Assembly: GCA_037951105.1 (NCBI GenBank)
Contig: JBAMJV010007217.1
Location: 1 to 64,000 of the forward strand
From: Echinarachnius parma
Lineage: Eukaryota > Echinodermata > Echinoidea > Clypeasteroida > Echinarachniidae
DNA: 64,000 nt
Direction: 5' to 3'
Part shown: in pieces, positions 1-12,962 of the stretch
How the letters are laid out: every line of letters starts with the position of its first letter
Numbering within the stretch: position 1 is the first letter of the stretch
Position numbers and translations under genes: made by a program
The notes under the pieces: model-generated
Database searches by the model: none
Seen by the model: the letters and a program-made list of their open reading frames with translations, nothing else
Told to the model about the DNA's origin: nothing

Positions 1-2089
1 CCCGAATTACGGGTGGCAGTTTAGGAAAAAATAGCGCCCTATATGCTCGAAGCCCAAAAATTAAATGATATGATTGATTAGACATTCTACATGCATCGAA
101 AGACATCATAAACCAAGTAAAGCATCAACTAGGACATAGGAGGTATTTGAGACTCAGAAAGGCTAGCTTTTATGCAATGTTTACTTTATTTTGTATCAAC
201 CATAAATACGTATAATTATATTCGTACACCATGCATGTATCACTGTAATATTTGTACTTTACACTACCTTTGCTTATATCCACTTTCCAATCGAGTTAAA
301 CTAAATTTTACACATTGTGAAAACATTCCAAATCTCCTTTTTTTTAGCCGATTCAATTAATCTCCATGTTAGAAATAAATTTCAGATAACATGACAAATA
401 TGAATTAAGTTTTGCACGGAATTCTTAGAAACCGGCGAAGAATATTAAAACGTATTTTCTCTGTTTGTATTTCAAGGATTCTCTTGACATACTTTATATG
501 GCATTAAGGCATTAAGGCATTAAGTTGACCAGTTACAACGAATTTAAATTAAACAAATAAAGAATACTAATGAATTCCATTTACACGAATGAGTTATGAG
601 TATCAATACTTCGACTCAAATTACCTGGTTATTAATGATTGTGAAAACAACAACTCTTGCTTCTTCAATTAACCGTAGCAGTTCTCAGACGCGACTGAAA
701 TTTGTTATGAAGCAATTATATAATATCCATTCAAATATCTTGAAGGTTGTATGTTCCATTACATTACGTGAAGTTGGTTGTGTTTTGCAAGATCACTCTT
801 AATTACTATTTCTATGAACTCGCCCTAAAGGATTTATCAATTGTTATTATGTTGATGAATCTTGATGAATTATATACCTCTAATAGTAACTCCATGTTTA
901 TGTTCTACTATAACATACATTTAAAAACAATATATTACAGAAAAATTAAGCAGAGATGCATTTTTTGCTTTATTCATAATATATATTGTGTAAATTAACA
1001 TACCAGTCAACATGTTTTAATGTGTTTTTGTACTTTATTGTTTAACTTCCATTCTTTCTCGTATTTCTTTTACAATTCCTGTCCACTGTCCTCCGGCATA
1101 ATACAGTCAACTGATCAATTCCTACATTCTATTTCTGTAGGAAAATATCCGGTCTTGCTTGCTCGTAATTATGTATTCGACGGCGGTTCCTGATAAATCA
1201 ATGCCAGTATATTAATGCCGACTGAAAATTTGCGATACAGCTCATATTTGTTTGTGTTCTATAAAGCGCAGGCAAACATACATTTGGGAGTGACGTATTC
1301 ATTCGGAAACTGGGGCTCTGCATGAATGAATGAACATGTTGTTCCCATGGTTTTGGCATGTTGTCGATGACACTCCGGAAAGGCAAGAAAGAGAGGAAAC
1401 AGCGGTATATAATTATAGAGGGATACAGGGGCTAATGCACCCCTCACTGAGAATAATTCACCGCTCTATACTGGCTCATTAATTAGGAGAAACAATAAAG
1501 AAAAACACAAGACCGTATTAATGTATATTTTGGCATAGGTTTCCCCATGTGGGTAATAATGTCCCCCTGCCCCCCCCCCCCCCGTATGGGTAATAATTAC
1601 CCCCCCCCCCCTTGTGATTGGTCTCTGGCTGTGCCACTGAAAGAAGCATAATATTGTTAGACCATCAGCGTTCGTAATGGCAAACCCAAATCAAGTTACC
1701 TTTATAAATTTCACATATTTGTAGGTTATGACAATTTATTGAATCCATGCCGTTTTCCGAATCAATAATGTATTTCAGAACCATCGCGATTGTGTTCTTT
1801 GAAAGGAACATCAATTATGATTCCGGCGAGGAAAATAAATGATTGTGATGATGACATTTCCGTCTCTTACTCAATCGTGATGTTTTTATCAGATTTATTG
1901 TTTGATATGTGTATTCGTTTTAACTACGGTTCACGGTTAATGTGTGAGGAAAGCATAGCCAGGCATAATGGTGATATATTTTTTAATATTTTCTGTATTT
2001 TCTTCATTTTTTTTGTGAAGAGAGAAGGACGTCATCAGATGAAGATGTGAACACATTCTTATACCACATGTAGAATATCTAAGTAGGCC
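1..2089. other. AT-rich sequence without a recognisable gene
   Basis: No open frame here resembles a known protein and codon use is random. A short direct repeat, GGCATTAAGG in three near copies, lies around 500-526. Two C-runs near 1569-1584 and 1600-1611 are separated by GTATGGGTAATAATTA, and the same GGGTAATAAT word precedes the first run, so this is a small local duplication around C-tracts. A TAGGCCTA word, common in this window, sits at about 2084. Confidence 0.6.
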
Positions 2090-2280
2090 TACAGTCAGAC
2101 CTGCTTCAGCGACCACCTGTATATAAAGTCCACAGTCATGTCTATTAGAACCATTTATCTTGACTCCCTATATAGGAAGCAGTTTGCATGTTTATTGACC
2201 TGTCTATAGAAATCACCTGCTTATAAAGACCACATTTTATGTCTCCCTTGGGTGGTTTTCATAGACATGTTTGACTGTAT
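2090..2280. mobile_element. Short MITE with TACAGTCA termini
   Basis: The element starts TACAGTCAGACCTG and ends CATGTTTGACTGTA, an imperfect terminal inverted repeat. The interior repeats words such as ACCACCTG, TATAAAG and CTATAG. Related copies with the same ends lie at 50610-50773 and, degraded, at 42127-42200 and about 59047-59222. A family of four with shared ends supports a non-autonomous DNA transposon; there is no coding capacity. Confidence 0.6.
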
Positions 2281-2332
2281 AATTGGTATAGCACAGTTTC
2301 AGACTTGTATAGCTCAAAATACTTCTGCATGG

Positions 2333-2645
2333 GGGGTGTTTCACAAAGATTCTAAGTTGAACTCAACTCTAAGTTGGACCTAACAATTATGGAAAACCTT
2401 GTTTGGCTTTGGAATAAAACATACCCAAAAGCCAAACAAATACAACTACTTGAAAATTCTAATGAAAATATATATTATTTATTTCAAGGCTCCTTGATAA
2501 TAACAAATATCACTGATTTTATCAAACTGTATGCCTTTTCCAAAGAACTGTTTCAGAAATGTTTACAAAGAACAAACGGCTCTCCATAACTGTTAGGTCT
2601 AACTTAGAGTTAAGTTCAACTTAGAATCTTAGTGAAACACCCCGC
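2333..2645. mobile_element. Foldback MITE, 60-bp inverted repeats
   Basis: Left arm (about 2335-2394) begins GGGGTGTTTCACAAAGATTC and its reverse complement ends the element (about 2586-2644) with only a few mismatches. The open frame at 2374-2589 is the AT-rich spacer between the arms and is not a gene. A fragment with the same right end occurs near 56080-56140. Confidence 0.75.
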
Positions 2646-3598
2646 TGACGTCGCCTTTATTATAGCCGTTTTATTTAGTACTGTCTATGGTATAGCAGCA
2701 AGAAAATTACAGCCTTAAATGGTTTTATAATACAAAATAATCGATTGATTATGTAGGTAGTATCTATATATATATAGTTTTTAAACGGCGCCTTTTAATA
2801 TGTGTGAACATAATCATGTATTTAAACAAAAAAATTGCGAACGATTATGTTTTTTTGCTTATTGTCATAATGTTCTAACGCTGTTTGTAATAATATTTGT
2901 GATTTATTAACTTTTAAAGTGTGAAGTTCATACCCGGAGAAATATGCGTATTATGATTTTAAAAAATGATATAACAACAGACATGATGAAAAAAGAGATT
3001 CTCTATAAACTATCCCGATCTAAAAATAAATAATGTTGCAATGACTAACGTCTCCTTTTTCGCGAGTTCACAGAAGATAATACATGCATAATTGTATATT
3101 CCAGCATTAGATTGCAAAACAGCGCTAGAGATGTGTATATTTTGGTATGCAGTAGATGCCCGATGTAGTTGTGCTCCCGCCAAATCAGCGGCGCGCTTTG
3201 GTCGGGATAGCCCGGGGGCATGGGGGCGGGAGATTATGTCTCACACACCCACGTGTTCCTGTCGCACCACCGTCACATCTCATTTGATAAGGAGGGTATA
3301 GAGCCCAATGGTTTGGGTACAGGCGTGTGGATCGGCCGCCAGTGTCTGTGCCTTCGCTACCCTTTCTTCCTACTCCCTTTTCTTTCCTTTTCTTTTCTCC
3401 TGAAGACAGTTTGTTTCACTTGTCCTAATCTCATTATTATATGGATTTCTCCTTGCATTAATAGTTTGTAGTATTCAAGGTTCAAGGTTCGATTTTATTT
3501 CATTTTCAACAACAGTATAATCACTGTGAAAACACACATACAATGTTACACAAATAACATGAATAATGGACACATGCTTTCATGTTTAATAATAAATA
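2646..3598. other. No gene seen
   Basis: AT-rich non-coding sequence. A small GC-rich patch at about 3175-3260 contains CCCGGGGGC and GGGGGCGGG words but no associated open frame or splice structure that I can support. Confidence 0.5.
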
Positions 3599-4137
3599 CA
3601 GGGTGGCCCAGAAATAACGGAACGGGGCACTTCCCAAAATAAAGTAACAAAATGACTGGGTCCATCGGATAGTGTGTCTTTTCAAATGAAAATTGATACC
3701 AAGAACATTAATTTTGGTCGTGTAGTTTTTGTTTTAGAGCGCTGTAAGTGACACCATGTCAGGGTTCATTTTTCTTCAATTTTGACTGACCGTTTGGCTA
3801 AAGAATGAACCGAACGGCTCGTCATAGAATTACGGCGCACCAGATGCGGACACCTTTGTTAATGTGCATTCGACTGAATAGCAAAAGCTCATCAAGTGCA
3901 CCGTAATTCTATGACGAGCCGTTCGGGTCATTCTTTAGCCAATAGGTCAGTCAAAATTGAAGAAAAATGAACCCCGACATGGTGTCACTCACAACGCTCT
4001 AAAACAAAAACTACACGACCAAAATTAATGTTCTTGGTATCAATTTTCATTTGAAAAGACACACTATCCGATGGACCCAGTCATTTCGTTACTTTATTTT
4101 GGGAAGTGCCCCGTTCCGTTATTTCTGGGCCACCCTG
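3599..4137. mobile_element. Mariner-type foldback MITE, copy 1
   Basis: A 539-bp element made of two arms of roughly 230 bp in inverted orientation around a 60-70 bp loop. It starts CAGGGTGGCCCAGAAATAAC and ends with the reverse complement, and is flanked by TA on both sides (3597-3598 and 4138-4139), as expected for Tc1/mariner transposition. Other copies are at 14597-15146 and 29190-32365, each also flanked by TA. No transposase is encoded; open frames inside are arm sequence. Confidence 0.9.
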
Positions 4138-5038
4138 TATAATGATGGCTATATACTTTATAACGCATATTTCGTCTTCTGTCTTTTGTGCTCTATAATT
4201 ATGACAGACAATCACACAAGAAGTTGATGAAAACGCTTCTATTATTGTATGACTTCAAAATGTGCTATCGTAAAGCACCACTTTCATAATTTATATGGCA
4301 CATAATTATGCTTTGAATTGATTATTTTGTCTGAAATTATAATTTAGCTATCAAATGTGCTGTCTCTTTATATCATCTGGTTAGATACAGCAGAAGTAGG
4401 TGTACGGTTACCATGTTACCATGGTTATAGAAGACAAGTACCCTTCTCATTTTGCCTCCATGGACGGGCCTCCCACTTTGTGTTTCCTGTTTGGTGATAA
4501 AGGGCAAGCACGACGCTTAACAATCTAAAGGGAGAAGACAGTCAAATCTGATTTGAAAACTCTTCCATCGGCCGTATGAGCTGGGAGAAATTATTGCTCA
4601 AAATTGTTCCTTTCACCCGCGGCTGAAGATGATAAGGGATGATGACGAAAGGTTAGCGGTGGCATAACAAGGGTTTACCTGGACCGTCATGACCATTGGA
4701 GTGGGGGGGGGGGGGGGGGGGGGGGGGTGATGGAAAGGAGAGGGTGGAACAATCATGGGTCCGGGAGGCATCTATCAATGGAGGCACGATGCATGACATT
4801 GTCCATACATAATCTATTTAGTTAATTTTTACCCAGCGGGTGCGGCGTGTAGGGGGTGGTGACAGAGGGAGGCAGGACATTTGGCAGTATGACCCTTTTA
4901 CCTCCTCCCCTACGCCTCTGAAGATTCTTGGGTCAAGTGGAGAGGAATAATCGGCAGGATGGAAGAGGAGGAGGGAGCAAGGCACCTGTAATAACGCAAT
5001 TTTCTGCTCGCCAATCCTTTCCCGTGTCTGTGCCATAA
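4138..5038. other. No gene seen; long G run
   Basis: Non-coding. A run of about 25 G lies at 4703-4727. Near 4407-4427 the sequence GGTTACCATGTTACCATGGT holds two overlapping RFX X-box-like half palindromes, of unknown meaning. Confidence 0.5.
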
Positions 5039-5540
5039 ACTCAGATGTCCATTTCGGTCAACATCATTCAACAAACCTTTCTTCCAGCATTTCTATATCT
5101 CACTCTCTCTTTCATCTCCTCTCGTCATCTCCCTCTCTTTTCTGCTCATACCATAACTCTCACCTCTCTCCCCCTATCCTACTTCCTTTCCCCCTCTGAA
5201 ATGAGATGTTCATGTTGGTCTCCATCATTTAACAAACCTTTCCAGCATTTCTATTTCTCACTCCCTCTTTCATCACCCCTCTCCCCCTCCCTCTCTTATC
5301 TGAACATACATATCACTCTCCCGTATCTCATCATCTCTCTCCTCCTCTCCCTCTTCCTTTCCCTCTCTGAACTAAGATGCCAATTCCAGTCACCGTCATC
5401 CAACAAACCTTTCCAGCATTTCTATCCCCCACTCTCTCTTACATCGCCTTTCCTCATCCCCCTCTCTCTCTTCTTTTTAAAACATACATTAACTCTCTCT
5501 TTCTCCACTTTACCCCTATTTCAATAGCTTCGAACAGATA
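5039..5540. repeat. Pyrimidine-rich minisatellite, three units of about 165 bp
   Basis: Three diverged units begin near 5042, 5203 and 5372, each with a form of ATG(T/C)(C/T)ANTT...CATCNAACAAACCTTTCCAGCA followed by more than 100 bases of CT-rich sequence. Absence of stops in C/T-rich DNA creates the 160-codon open frame at 5045-5527, which is not a gene. The plus strand is polypyrimidine, so triplex or unusual structure is possible. Confidence 0.8.
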
Positions 5541-7791
5541 TTCACTCTACTCTTCCAAGTTCACGCTGTCTCTTCACTCTATTACACGTACAATATGTCT
5601 TTTTAAAATCATGTATCTTTACAACCTTACAAAGAGCCCCCTCTCCATCTCGCACTGCTTATCCGTCAAGTATCTCTCCCTCCCCTGTATAACCTTGTTT
5701 CTGTGCCTATCACCCTCTTCTCCATGCTCTTTCTCCTTCTATGTTCCCTTTTCCCCATAACTTATTTTCAACCTATTTGCAATCATCACTTAGTACTAAG
5801 TGCTTGCAATAACAAACGCTGATATATTTATTAATTTCTAATAAACTTTCCACTATATATTCAATGTTCTTTTTTCAAATTCAATCCTGTAAAAATCACC
5901 AAGTTCCTTAAATTTGTTGACAATTATAACGTATTAGTTTTAATGGAAACTGCACACAATACGAAATGCTTTAAAGAAATAGTAATTATATGATTTCAGT
6001 TCTCGATTCATCCATGGTATACGCAGACACTTTGTACACCCCCACATTGCGATGTAAATGATAATTATGTATGCACTTATCTAAATATAACTTGTTTTTT
6101 TATTGTCCAAGATGGAATGATAATGAGAGAGTAAAGCTGAATTTGAAGGAAAGCTAGACAAATTAAAAGATAAAAATATACTATTCATACAAAATTGGCT
6201 GAGATTGGCACAATATTGATTCGAATCGCGTTCTACTCCCACGCGTACATTAATGCACCGGAAACATGAAACATCTGCATCTCATTTTCACAATCACATT
6301 TTAAATTTGTCAAAATAATTTCAATCTTTTTTTAAAACTTACTGAAAATACAACGGAATAAAAAGATAAAACACAATAAACGCACATTAAACACAAGAAA
6401 TCTGCTTTGATTTAATGGTACAAAAATAAATACACAAATATAAGCTGTACATATATGTAAAATTGTTTGAATGTCGTTAGCTTAAATATGAATCACAGTC
6501 ATGTTCGACATTATTTGCAACATCAAATGCAAAATTATGATATCCAGTCTTTACCCGAGCGATTGATCTTTTAAGTTCTGAAAATAAATCATAATGTAGA
6601 TGATAACGACTGGTGACATGACATTTATAGGGAGTCAGCTAACACCCCTGCTTATCAAGTGTAAACACCGTTTTAACGAGCAACCAGATCGATCGTTACA
6701 CTAATGTAACGACCGACAGCACGATTGGTGAGATAGTTACAGAACCGTTACAGGTTGGCCATCAAATAATAAATCATACACTTTTCAAAGGATATTTGAA
6801 AGGATATTTTAGGGACTATATAACCGCCGTGCTCTATTTAGAAGAGAACATTCGAATTTTGTAGTCGAATTTACTAAAAGGTGGTTATATTTGTATGATG
6901 TCAAACATAATGGTAGCATACCAGTGTGTGATTGTTTACATCAGGGTTATAACAGGAAAAGTTGAACGCGTCACGTAATCAGCTAATATAGGAATTCTTG
7001 CAAACACACACAATATCACCCGTCTGCTCAAACATTATTTTGTTGCCAAATAAATTAATATCAGTTACGCTATTTATTACATACTGCTGAAAATAATGCA
7101 GACGATGCAATACAGAATGAACCATCCAGTGGTTGTTTAGTTTCTCATGAAATCAAGTTACAGCGTATACGGCAGGTATTCATTTCTATTTTGAAGAGCA
7201 ATCGGGCGAAACATTATTCCATGCTTACTTGAGGAAAAAATCTAACCAGCCTCATTCAGATACACAGTTGAGCTGGCGAATATATGAAGACAAAATCAGG
7301 GTTACTGTAGGATAAAAAAACCACTGTCAGCAGTGAATTACAAAATAGCACCTGTTCTAACCAAAAACACGTATAGAATACAATGAAATTAACTATAGAA
7401 ACAAATGAATTATCCCTAAGGCTGTGCGGTATATATAATGTAAACTTATGTTTACTAAGAAAGGAGACGCTTACAAAATAATTAGCATAATATAACAATT
7501 CAGCGATAACCTAGATAAATGGACATATCGCTCTCCTGCATGCAATAAATATTATACTAAAAAAGGAGAATAATTAATGTAATATTGATGAAAAACCTAG
7601 TACTTAAACGGGAAAATAAGACGGATGTGGAATTAATTATTCATAAAAAGCCCACGCGGTTTCAAGCTCTGCTCGAGCAGAACAACCGTCTTCTATATCT
7701 TCTGTTTTATTTGAAGCAGCGAGCGCTGATAATTAATCTCAGACATGATAACACCAGAGAGGGGATTATCATCTTCAACAAGTATAAAAGT
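5541..7791. other. No gene seen
   Basis: AT-rich intergenic sequence. The pyrimidine-rich tract fades out by about 5760. I found no splice-flanked conserved coding segment, tRNA or clear transposon end in this stretch. Confidence 0.5.
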
Positions 7792-8008
7792 CCTCCGCAC
7801 ACAGAGCCGACTCGACCCGATCCGACTGGTTTTCAGTCTCTTCAGCTCACTATACGTTGCCTCAGGACTCCTGTTTTGCCGGTCAAGAGCCAGTCGGAGA
7901 TCATTCGAGTCCGATTCAACATGTTGAATCGGCTACGACTGAGCGAAACCGACTATAGCCTGACCGAAAACCAGTCGGATTGGGTCGAGTCGGCTCTGTG
8001 TGCGGAGG
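7792..8008. mobile_element. Foldback MITE (GCAGACAGAGCCGACTCG family), copy a
   Basis: About 217 bp with inverted arms: the left end CCTCCGCACACAGAGCCGAC and right end GTCGGCTCTGTGTGCGGAGG are reverse complements and the match continues for about 45 bp. Other family members are at 8091-8279, 18691-18895 and 49511-49720. There is no coding capacity; the open frames drawn through it are structural by-products. Confidence 0.85.
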
Positions 8009-8090
8009 CCTTAAACCAGTGGAGTAGCCAGCTTCAACCCAGAAAGAGGGAAGGGATGGGGTTGCAGTGATTTGGAGGCAATCTAATAAT

Positions 8091-8279
8091 CCCGGCGCAG
8101 ACTGAGCCGACTCGACCCGATCCGACCATAGGTCCCGATTTAGTTGCGGCCGATTCGGGCCCGATTGGCTTCCGACTGGCTGCCGACTGGCAAAATCGGA
8201 GTCGTGAGACAATGCACACAGAGCTGATCCGACTGAAAATCAGTCGGATCGCGGCGAGTCGGCTCTGTCTGCGCCGGGC
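8091..8279. mobile_element. Foldback MITE (GCAGACAGAGCCGACTCG family), copy b
   Basis: About 190 bp beginning CCCGGCGCAGACTGAGCCGA and ending with the reverse complement (TCGGCTCTGTCTGCGCCGGG). It lies only about 80 bp from copy a in the same orientation, so the two may be a local double insertion or an old duplication. Confidence 0.85.
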
Positions 8280-8281
8280 CT

Positions 8282-9730
8282 TATAATTAGGTATGCATGA
8301 AGCTACAGAGATGCAATTAGTATTCAAATACAGAAGGTCACGGTTACAAGTATGGGTTATATAGTAAATTCCTATTCCTGGGCCAAAGGTATCCTTAAAC
8401 AAATTGAGAAAATGCTTTTAGCAACAATATTTGTTTAGAGACAAACAAATTAACGCATATCTAAATGTAATTCAGCTGTACCTTAGTTTATGTTTTCAAC
8501 ATGTTCAATACCGCTTCTGCCACAATGAACACTTTTCATAATTTCAATGTTGGATTAAATATTTAAATTCTTTCGAACTCTTTGTATTTCGGTCCTTATA
8601 AAAATTATCATATGGGAATCCAAATTCAATACTGTTTTCCCAATTCAAATTGAATTTACATGAAGCAACTTACTCATGATTTCATATTTCTGTCTTCCTC
8701 TTTGAATGGATAATATTATTGTCCTTGAGATTGTCTTGTGTAGACAGTGTTCGTTAATTAGTTATGATTATTTGTTTCATTCATGACTTTGAAACATACG
8801 AAGACTCGTAATGATAAATTATTGTGTTTGAATGTCCTTGCTACATAGCCTACGTTTTTTCGCATACATTATCCCAACGTCCGGTTTTAAGAATGAAGAA
8901 GAAAGAATAGTCTACGTCAGTTTGATCTTCTTATGAAAAACTGCAGAAACATACATTAATGTGCATCCATTACACTGATTGTGTTTTTCAGACTTATACG
9001 TGATTTAAAAATAGCGTTTGAATGCAATACATTTGAATAAAAACGAACATTACTGTAGTTATCATGGCCGTTATAGTTACGAGGCACCGAATTCCCTTCC
9101 AACGTGGATTACCCAAGGGCAATGTATGAATAAGATTTTTGTTGCGGTATAATAGGAGAAGTGGTGGCACCCAGTGATATCAAACGGGTGGGGGAAGTAG
9201 GAACAAGCCCTTATGTTGGGCGGGGGTTACTTTAAATGTCGCAAAACTGGGGACAAGCCTGCGATTTACCCCCCCCCCCCCCCGGCCCCTCCCCGCCTCG
9301 ATCTTTGCCTCACACTTTCGACTGGCGCTGCCACTGACTGAGCGGATAATTTTGCAGATAGATATAATATGTGACTTGGTTCCTTTTCAATGCATGGAGA
9401 TAGGAAAGGTCAGGGGGCCATTGACGAGAGGGGGTGTGATTTACTTCTATATTGCCAAAAGGTGCATTTTTGCAACACACCAAATGAGTCATAAATATTT
9501 AAAAATATCGATTCTCCTGCCATAGTGAGAGAGTAATATTTAAATTAACTTACCATTCTAACGATTCATTCTCTCTGCCATTACTTAAGACCGAGTTAAG
9601 ACACCTTGGGGGCAGACTTAAGTTTTATCCTAAGTTGTGGCTTTCAGAATACAAATTTGTCTAATTTGCATACTGTTAGCTCATTTGCATACGTGTCTTA
9701 ACTTTAGGATGTCCTAAGTTAGGACATGTC
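8282..9730. other. No gene seen; MITE remnants and a C run
   Basis: Mostly AT-rich. A C-run of about 14 lies at 9270-9284. Around 9590-9730 inverted words (TTAAGACACC, GTCTTAACTTTAGGA) look like the left part of another repeat that was later interrupted by the TTAA-flanked element starting at 9731. Confidence 0.45.
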
Positions 9731-10108
9731 TTAAAGGGGACCACAAGGCAAAGAACAACGCATACTTATATGTTTTGGTACCGTTTTGTGATATCAAATA
9801 GATACCCAATATTTTGCAAAAGGTTGTGTAATTCATAAACAAAGCAATTAATTACCACCACTTACGGAACCACTATTATTTCCTGGTTCCGTACGGGCCA
9901 AACATTTGCAAGTGCATCAATGCTATTCACGCGTACGTTTGGAGACAATAGAATCCCAGACGATTCGTTCGCTCTGGACAAAGTAGTCTTCGTATATGCA
10001 TACCCATGAACGCATGCTTATTTGTGTGAACTTGCTGGTGGAATGGACTACTAGAGATGTTACCTTTCATTTATAAGAATATTATTTTGGGGTGATGGTA
10101 CCCTTTAA
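9731..10108. mobile_element. TTAA-flanked MITE, family 1, copy 1
   Basis: The element reads TTAA-AGGGGACCAC at the left and GGTACCCT-TTAA at the right, giving a short inverted terminus flanked by TTAA on both sides, the target-site rule of piggyBac-type transposons. A full copy is at 43676-44117 and an inverted copy at 55450-55826. The interior shares words such as TTTTGGTACCGTTTTGTGA and GGAACCACT. Non-coding. Confidence 0.8.
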
Positions 10109-10159
10109 GTCCTGTTTTCATAATACAAAAGACTCGTAACTTAGGACAAAATCCATGAC

Positions 10160-10709
10160 TTAAAGTGGTACCTGTAAAGTGTCAGATATTGCACAAAATG
10201 ACATTTGAGACTTCAATCCTATGTCAATATCATCGTAAAATACAATTGAAAGATTTGTGAAAGTTTGAAAGAAAACGAACACTGTTTACCTAGTGAAAAA
10301 AACCAATATTGAGTTCATATTTTATCACCGAATACTGATGGCTTGCCGTAGATTTGTCGCAGTAATAATCATCCGTTGATCTTGACGATATCCGCACCCG
10401 TGTATACAGACGGTACGGAATTCATGAAATGTGCGCGCGCTCGGCTAAACAGTCGGGACGGGAAGGTTTCCCACGCGCACTGGCCGGACGTGTTCAGCTA
10501 CGGCAATTGTACTTTTTATCAAACGCGTTAGCAACGCTTTTGAAATAATGATTTTCAATGATAAATATCTTCATACTAAAGGGACATTTGAAAAAATTTA
10601 ACTCTATTTTATTCTTATCTTACCATAAGCTAAACAACACGGCAGAAGAGAAACGAGGAAGCTCCAAATATTTTTCGTTGAGTTAGACACTTTACAGGCA
10701 TCCCTTTAA
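10160..10709. mobile_element. TTAA-flanked MITE, family 2
   Basis: Left end TTAAAGTGGTACCTGTAAAG and right end (reverse strand) TTAAAGGGATGCCTGTAAAG share about 20 bp; both ends carry TTAA. The interior is about 550 bp, AT-rich and non-coding, with a GC-richer patch near 10430-10500. It lies about 50 bp after the family 1 element, in what looks like one older disrupted repeat. Confidence 0.7.
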
Positions 10710-11666
10710 GACATGTCTTATTTTTTCAGAATGCCCCCCCCCCCCCCCCCCCCCCCATTATATTAGCACTTGCCGTGTTTAAATTATATTGCACGATGCG
10801 CAGTATGTAACCTCAAAGTTGGGATCCGGTTTGAGCTTAGTATAAACTCTTGTTGAAATATCGCTTCACAAATTTGGGAAACAAAATCAGGGTACCATTT
10901 CATCTATTTCCTCGGGTACAATGCATGAATGTGAGGACGCATGCAGTGACAGTGTATGTAAGGATATATGTAATTAAAAACTATCATGTACGCCGAACTC
11001 TGGATTCCCCCATGGTCGGATTTTGGCGGGGTTTGCAGCCCGCGAAAATTAAAGATTATCGTAATCCGTCCTTGGTGTTACCATGGAGCTGCTAATGTGT
11101 CACGAATTATAATTGCGAGAGAAAGTGTTGGTATGCGTATGTAATGAATGCGTGCGCATATGCAGTGTATAATATTGCATAACACGAAATGCGTGTGCAT
11201 TGTAGTGTGCGTAATTGTAATGAATGCGTGTAGGTGCGTGCGTATATAATTATATGCAGTGTATAATTGCATAATTGTGGTGTTTGTTCATACATTATAT
11301 GAGTGAAGTATTTGATATAGGCATCTTGGTGTTTTAAGAGAAAACAATCTAAACGGAAATGGAAAACAATATATATAACGTAACAGGTGGAATGAGTAAA
11401 ATAGACTCTAGAACCTGGGCCGGTATTCCATTCCATTCTTAGTCAAATTGTTAGCAGTTTACTTAGTATTTGACTTGAGAAAATTAGCCAAAATTGGGAT
11501 TCAATTAATTCAACGACTGAAAATCTGACTAAATTGTTGATAGCATAAATATCTTCGAATATAACATTCATATTTTGTTTAATGAAGCAAAAGTCTAAAA
11601 ACATAATATTTTTATACGAGATAAGTCAATTTCTCAGCCTAGCAAAATGCTAAGGAAATTTCGTTC
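10710..11666. other. No gene seen; C run
   Basis: Begins with a C-run of about 22 (10735-10756). 11120-11290 is a degenerate TGCGTGTGTA/TGCATAATT-type tandem sequence. No conserved coding segment was recognised. Confidence 0.45.
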
Positions 11667-12171
11667 TTAAAGGGGTAGTACAGTTTTTGGTAAGGCTAAA
11701 CTTTAGTAACCAAAACCTGCACAGTAACATTACAAACTAATATTTATAATCCTACCATGCTCGAAAGGTACACAAAAATACAAACGACTAAGTAAAAAGC
11801 CTGTTATCATTCAAAAAGCGCCATTAAAACACAAGAGGGCGCTCTCAAATAAGGCATTGGTTTCAACCATTTTTCATACAAAATTATGTATGGGATGTCT
11901 TGTTAAATAATGATTAAATAGAGAGACCATCAACAACTATTACAAAAAACGCTTTTGAAAACTTTTGAAAAACTTTTTTGAGCCCCAAATAATTATAAGA
12001 TCGGACATATTTATTGATATTTCAGCCGTTTCTGGGCCGATTTCGAACAAATAAAGTTTATTTTGCCATTAAAATGATATGTTCTCTCAAATTCGACACT
12101 CTTTTTCATTACCTCACAAACAAATTGTGATATGTAGCGCCCTCTCTACCAAAACTAAACTTCCCCTTTAA
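11667..12171. mobile_element. TTAA-flanked MITE, family 3
   Basis: Starts TTAAAGGGGTAGTACAGTTT and ends, on the reverse strand, TTAAAGGGGAAGTTTAGTTT. A related copy with the same interior (TAACCAAAACCTGCAC, ACAAACGACTAAGTAAAAAG) starts at about 63599 near the right edge, and a fragment of an end is at about 13601-13667. Non-coding. Confidence 0.75.
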
Positions 12172-12188
12172 TCTAAGTATTGAATTGC

Positions 12189-12962
12189 ATACACTCTTAC
12201 AGGGATTTAAAATCTAAATCGTAGCTTGGATTAAAACAAATATAAATACACTTAGATTATTTGTAAATCTATGGAGACTTAAAAAGTCGCGCGAAAGCAA
12301 TTGTTAATCGAAGGCCAAGGTGTGATTTTCAATCCATCAAAGGATTGGAAAATAACGCCAGGTTATCGGAGATTTGACGAATGAGAACAGAGATATTTCA
12401 CACGTGACCTACTGCGGTATTCTGAAGCTCAGTTTTCTTAGTTTTATACTCATGAATATTCATAACTAGGATTACGGTTTTGGTTAGAGTAAAGGATATG
12501 ATTACAATGAGACCACTCTTTCCATCATCGATTTACGTAGCGTAGTGGTCACGCTGTGGACCTCCACGCTCGGTGTCACGGGTTCGAATCCTCTCTTAGT
12601 CTTCTATTTTTTTCTTTTGCCATGATAATTGGTAAGTAGCGCTTTATTTAGTAAATGTATCAGGCACAGTAAACTAAAAACTGAAAATTGTGGCCTGCAT
12701 CACTGATTATGAATAATTCATTAGGATGCCATGAACTCGCCTGGGGCCTAACAAGATTAACATAAAACAAATCCAAAAGGGCTTCATTTTTAATCTATCT
12801 GGATTTATATTTTTTAAATCCAACAAAAGATTTATTTTAAATCATGATCGGCTGGTCCCTAACCACAGCCGAAGAAAGATTTAAAAGTAAATCTATAAAT
12901 TTATATTTGTTTTAATCCAAGCTACGATTTAGATTTTAAATCCCTGTAATTTAGAGTGTATA
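12189..12962. mobile_element. Foldback element with internal tRNA-like segment
   Basis: Inverted repeats of about 60 bp: the left arm (12190-12251) contains ACAGGGATTTAAAATCTAAA and ATCGTAGCTTGGATTAAAAC, and the right arm (12895-12962) contains their reverse complements. Between them lies AT-rich sequence plus the tRNA-like stretch at 12535-12602. The outer ends share ATACACTCT / AGAGTGTAT. It may be a MITE that captured or swallowed a SINE head. Confidence 0.7.
12535..12602 (+). pseudogene. tRNA-like / SINE-head sequence
   Basis: TAGCGTAGTGGTCACGC resembles a pol III A box and GGGTTCGAATCC matches a B box at tRNA-like spacing, but acceptor and anticodon stems do not pair properly. I read it as a tRNA-derived remnant (tRNA pseudogene or SINE head) inside a foldback element and not a functional tRNA. 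Confidence 0.4.

Noticed and set aside
5045..5760. Two overlapping long open frames
   Set aside because: They run through a pyrimidine-rich minisatellite in which stops are rare. The tandem units and the Ser/Leu/Pro composition explain them.
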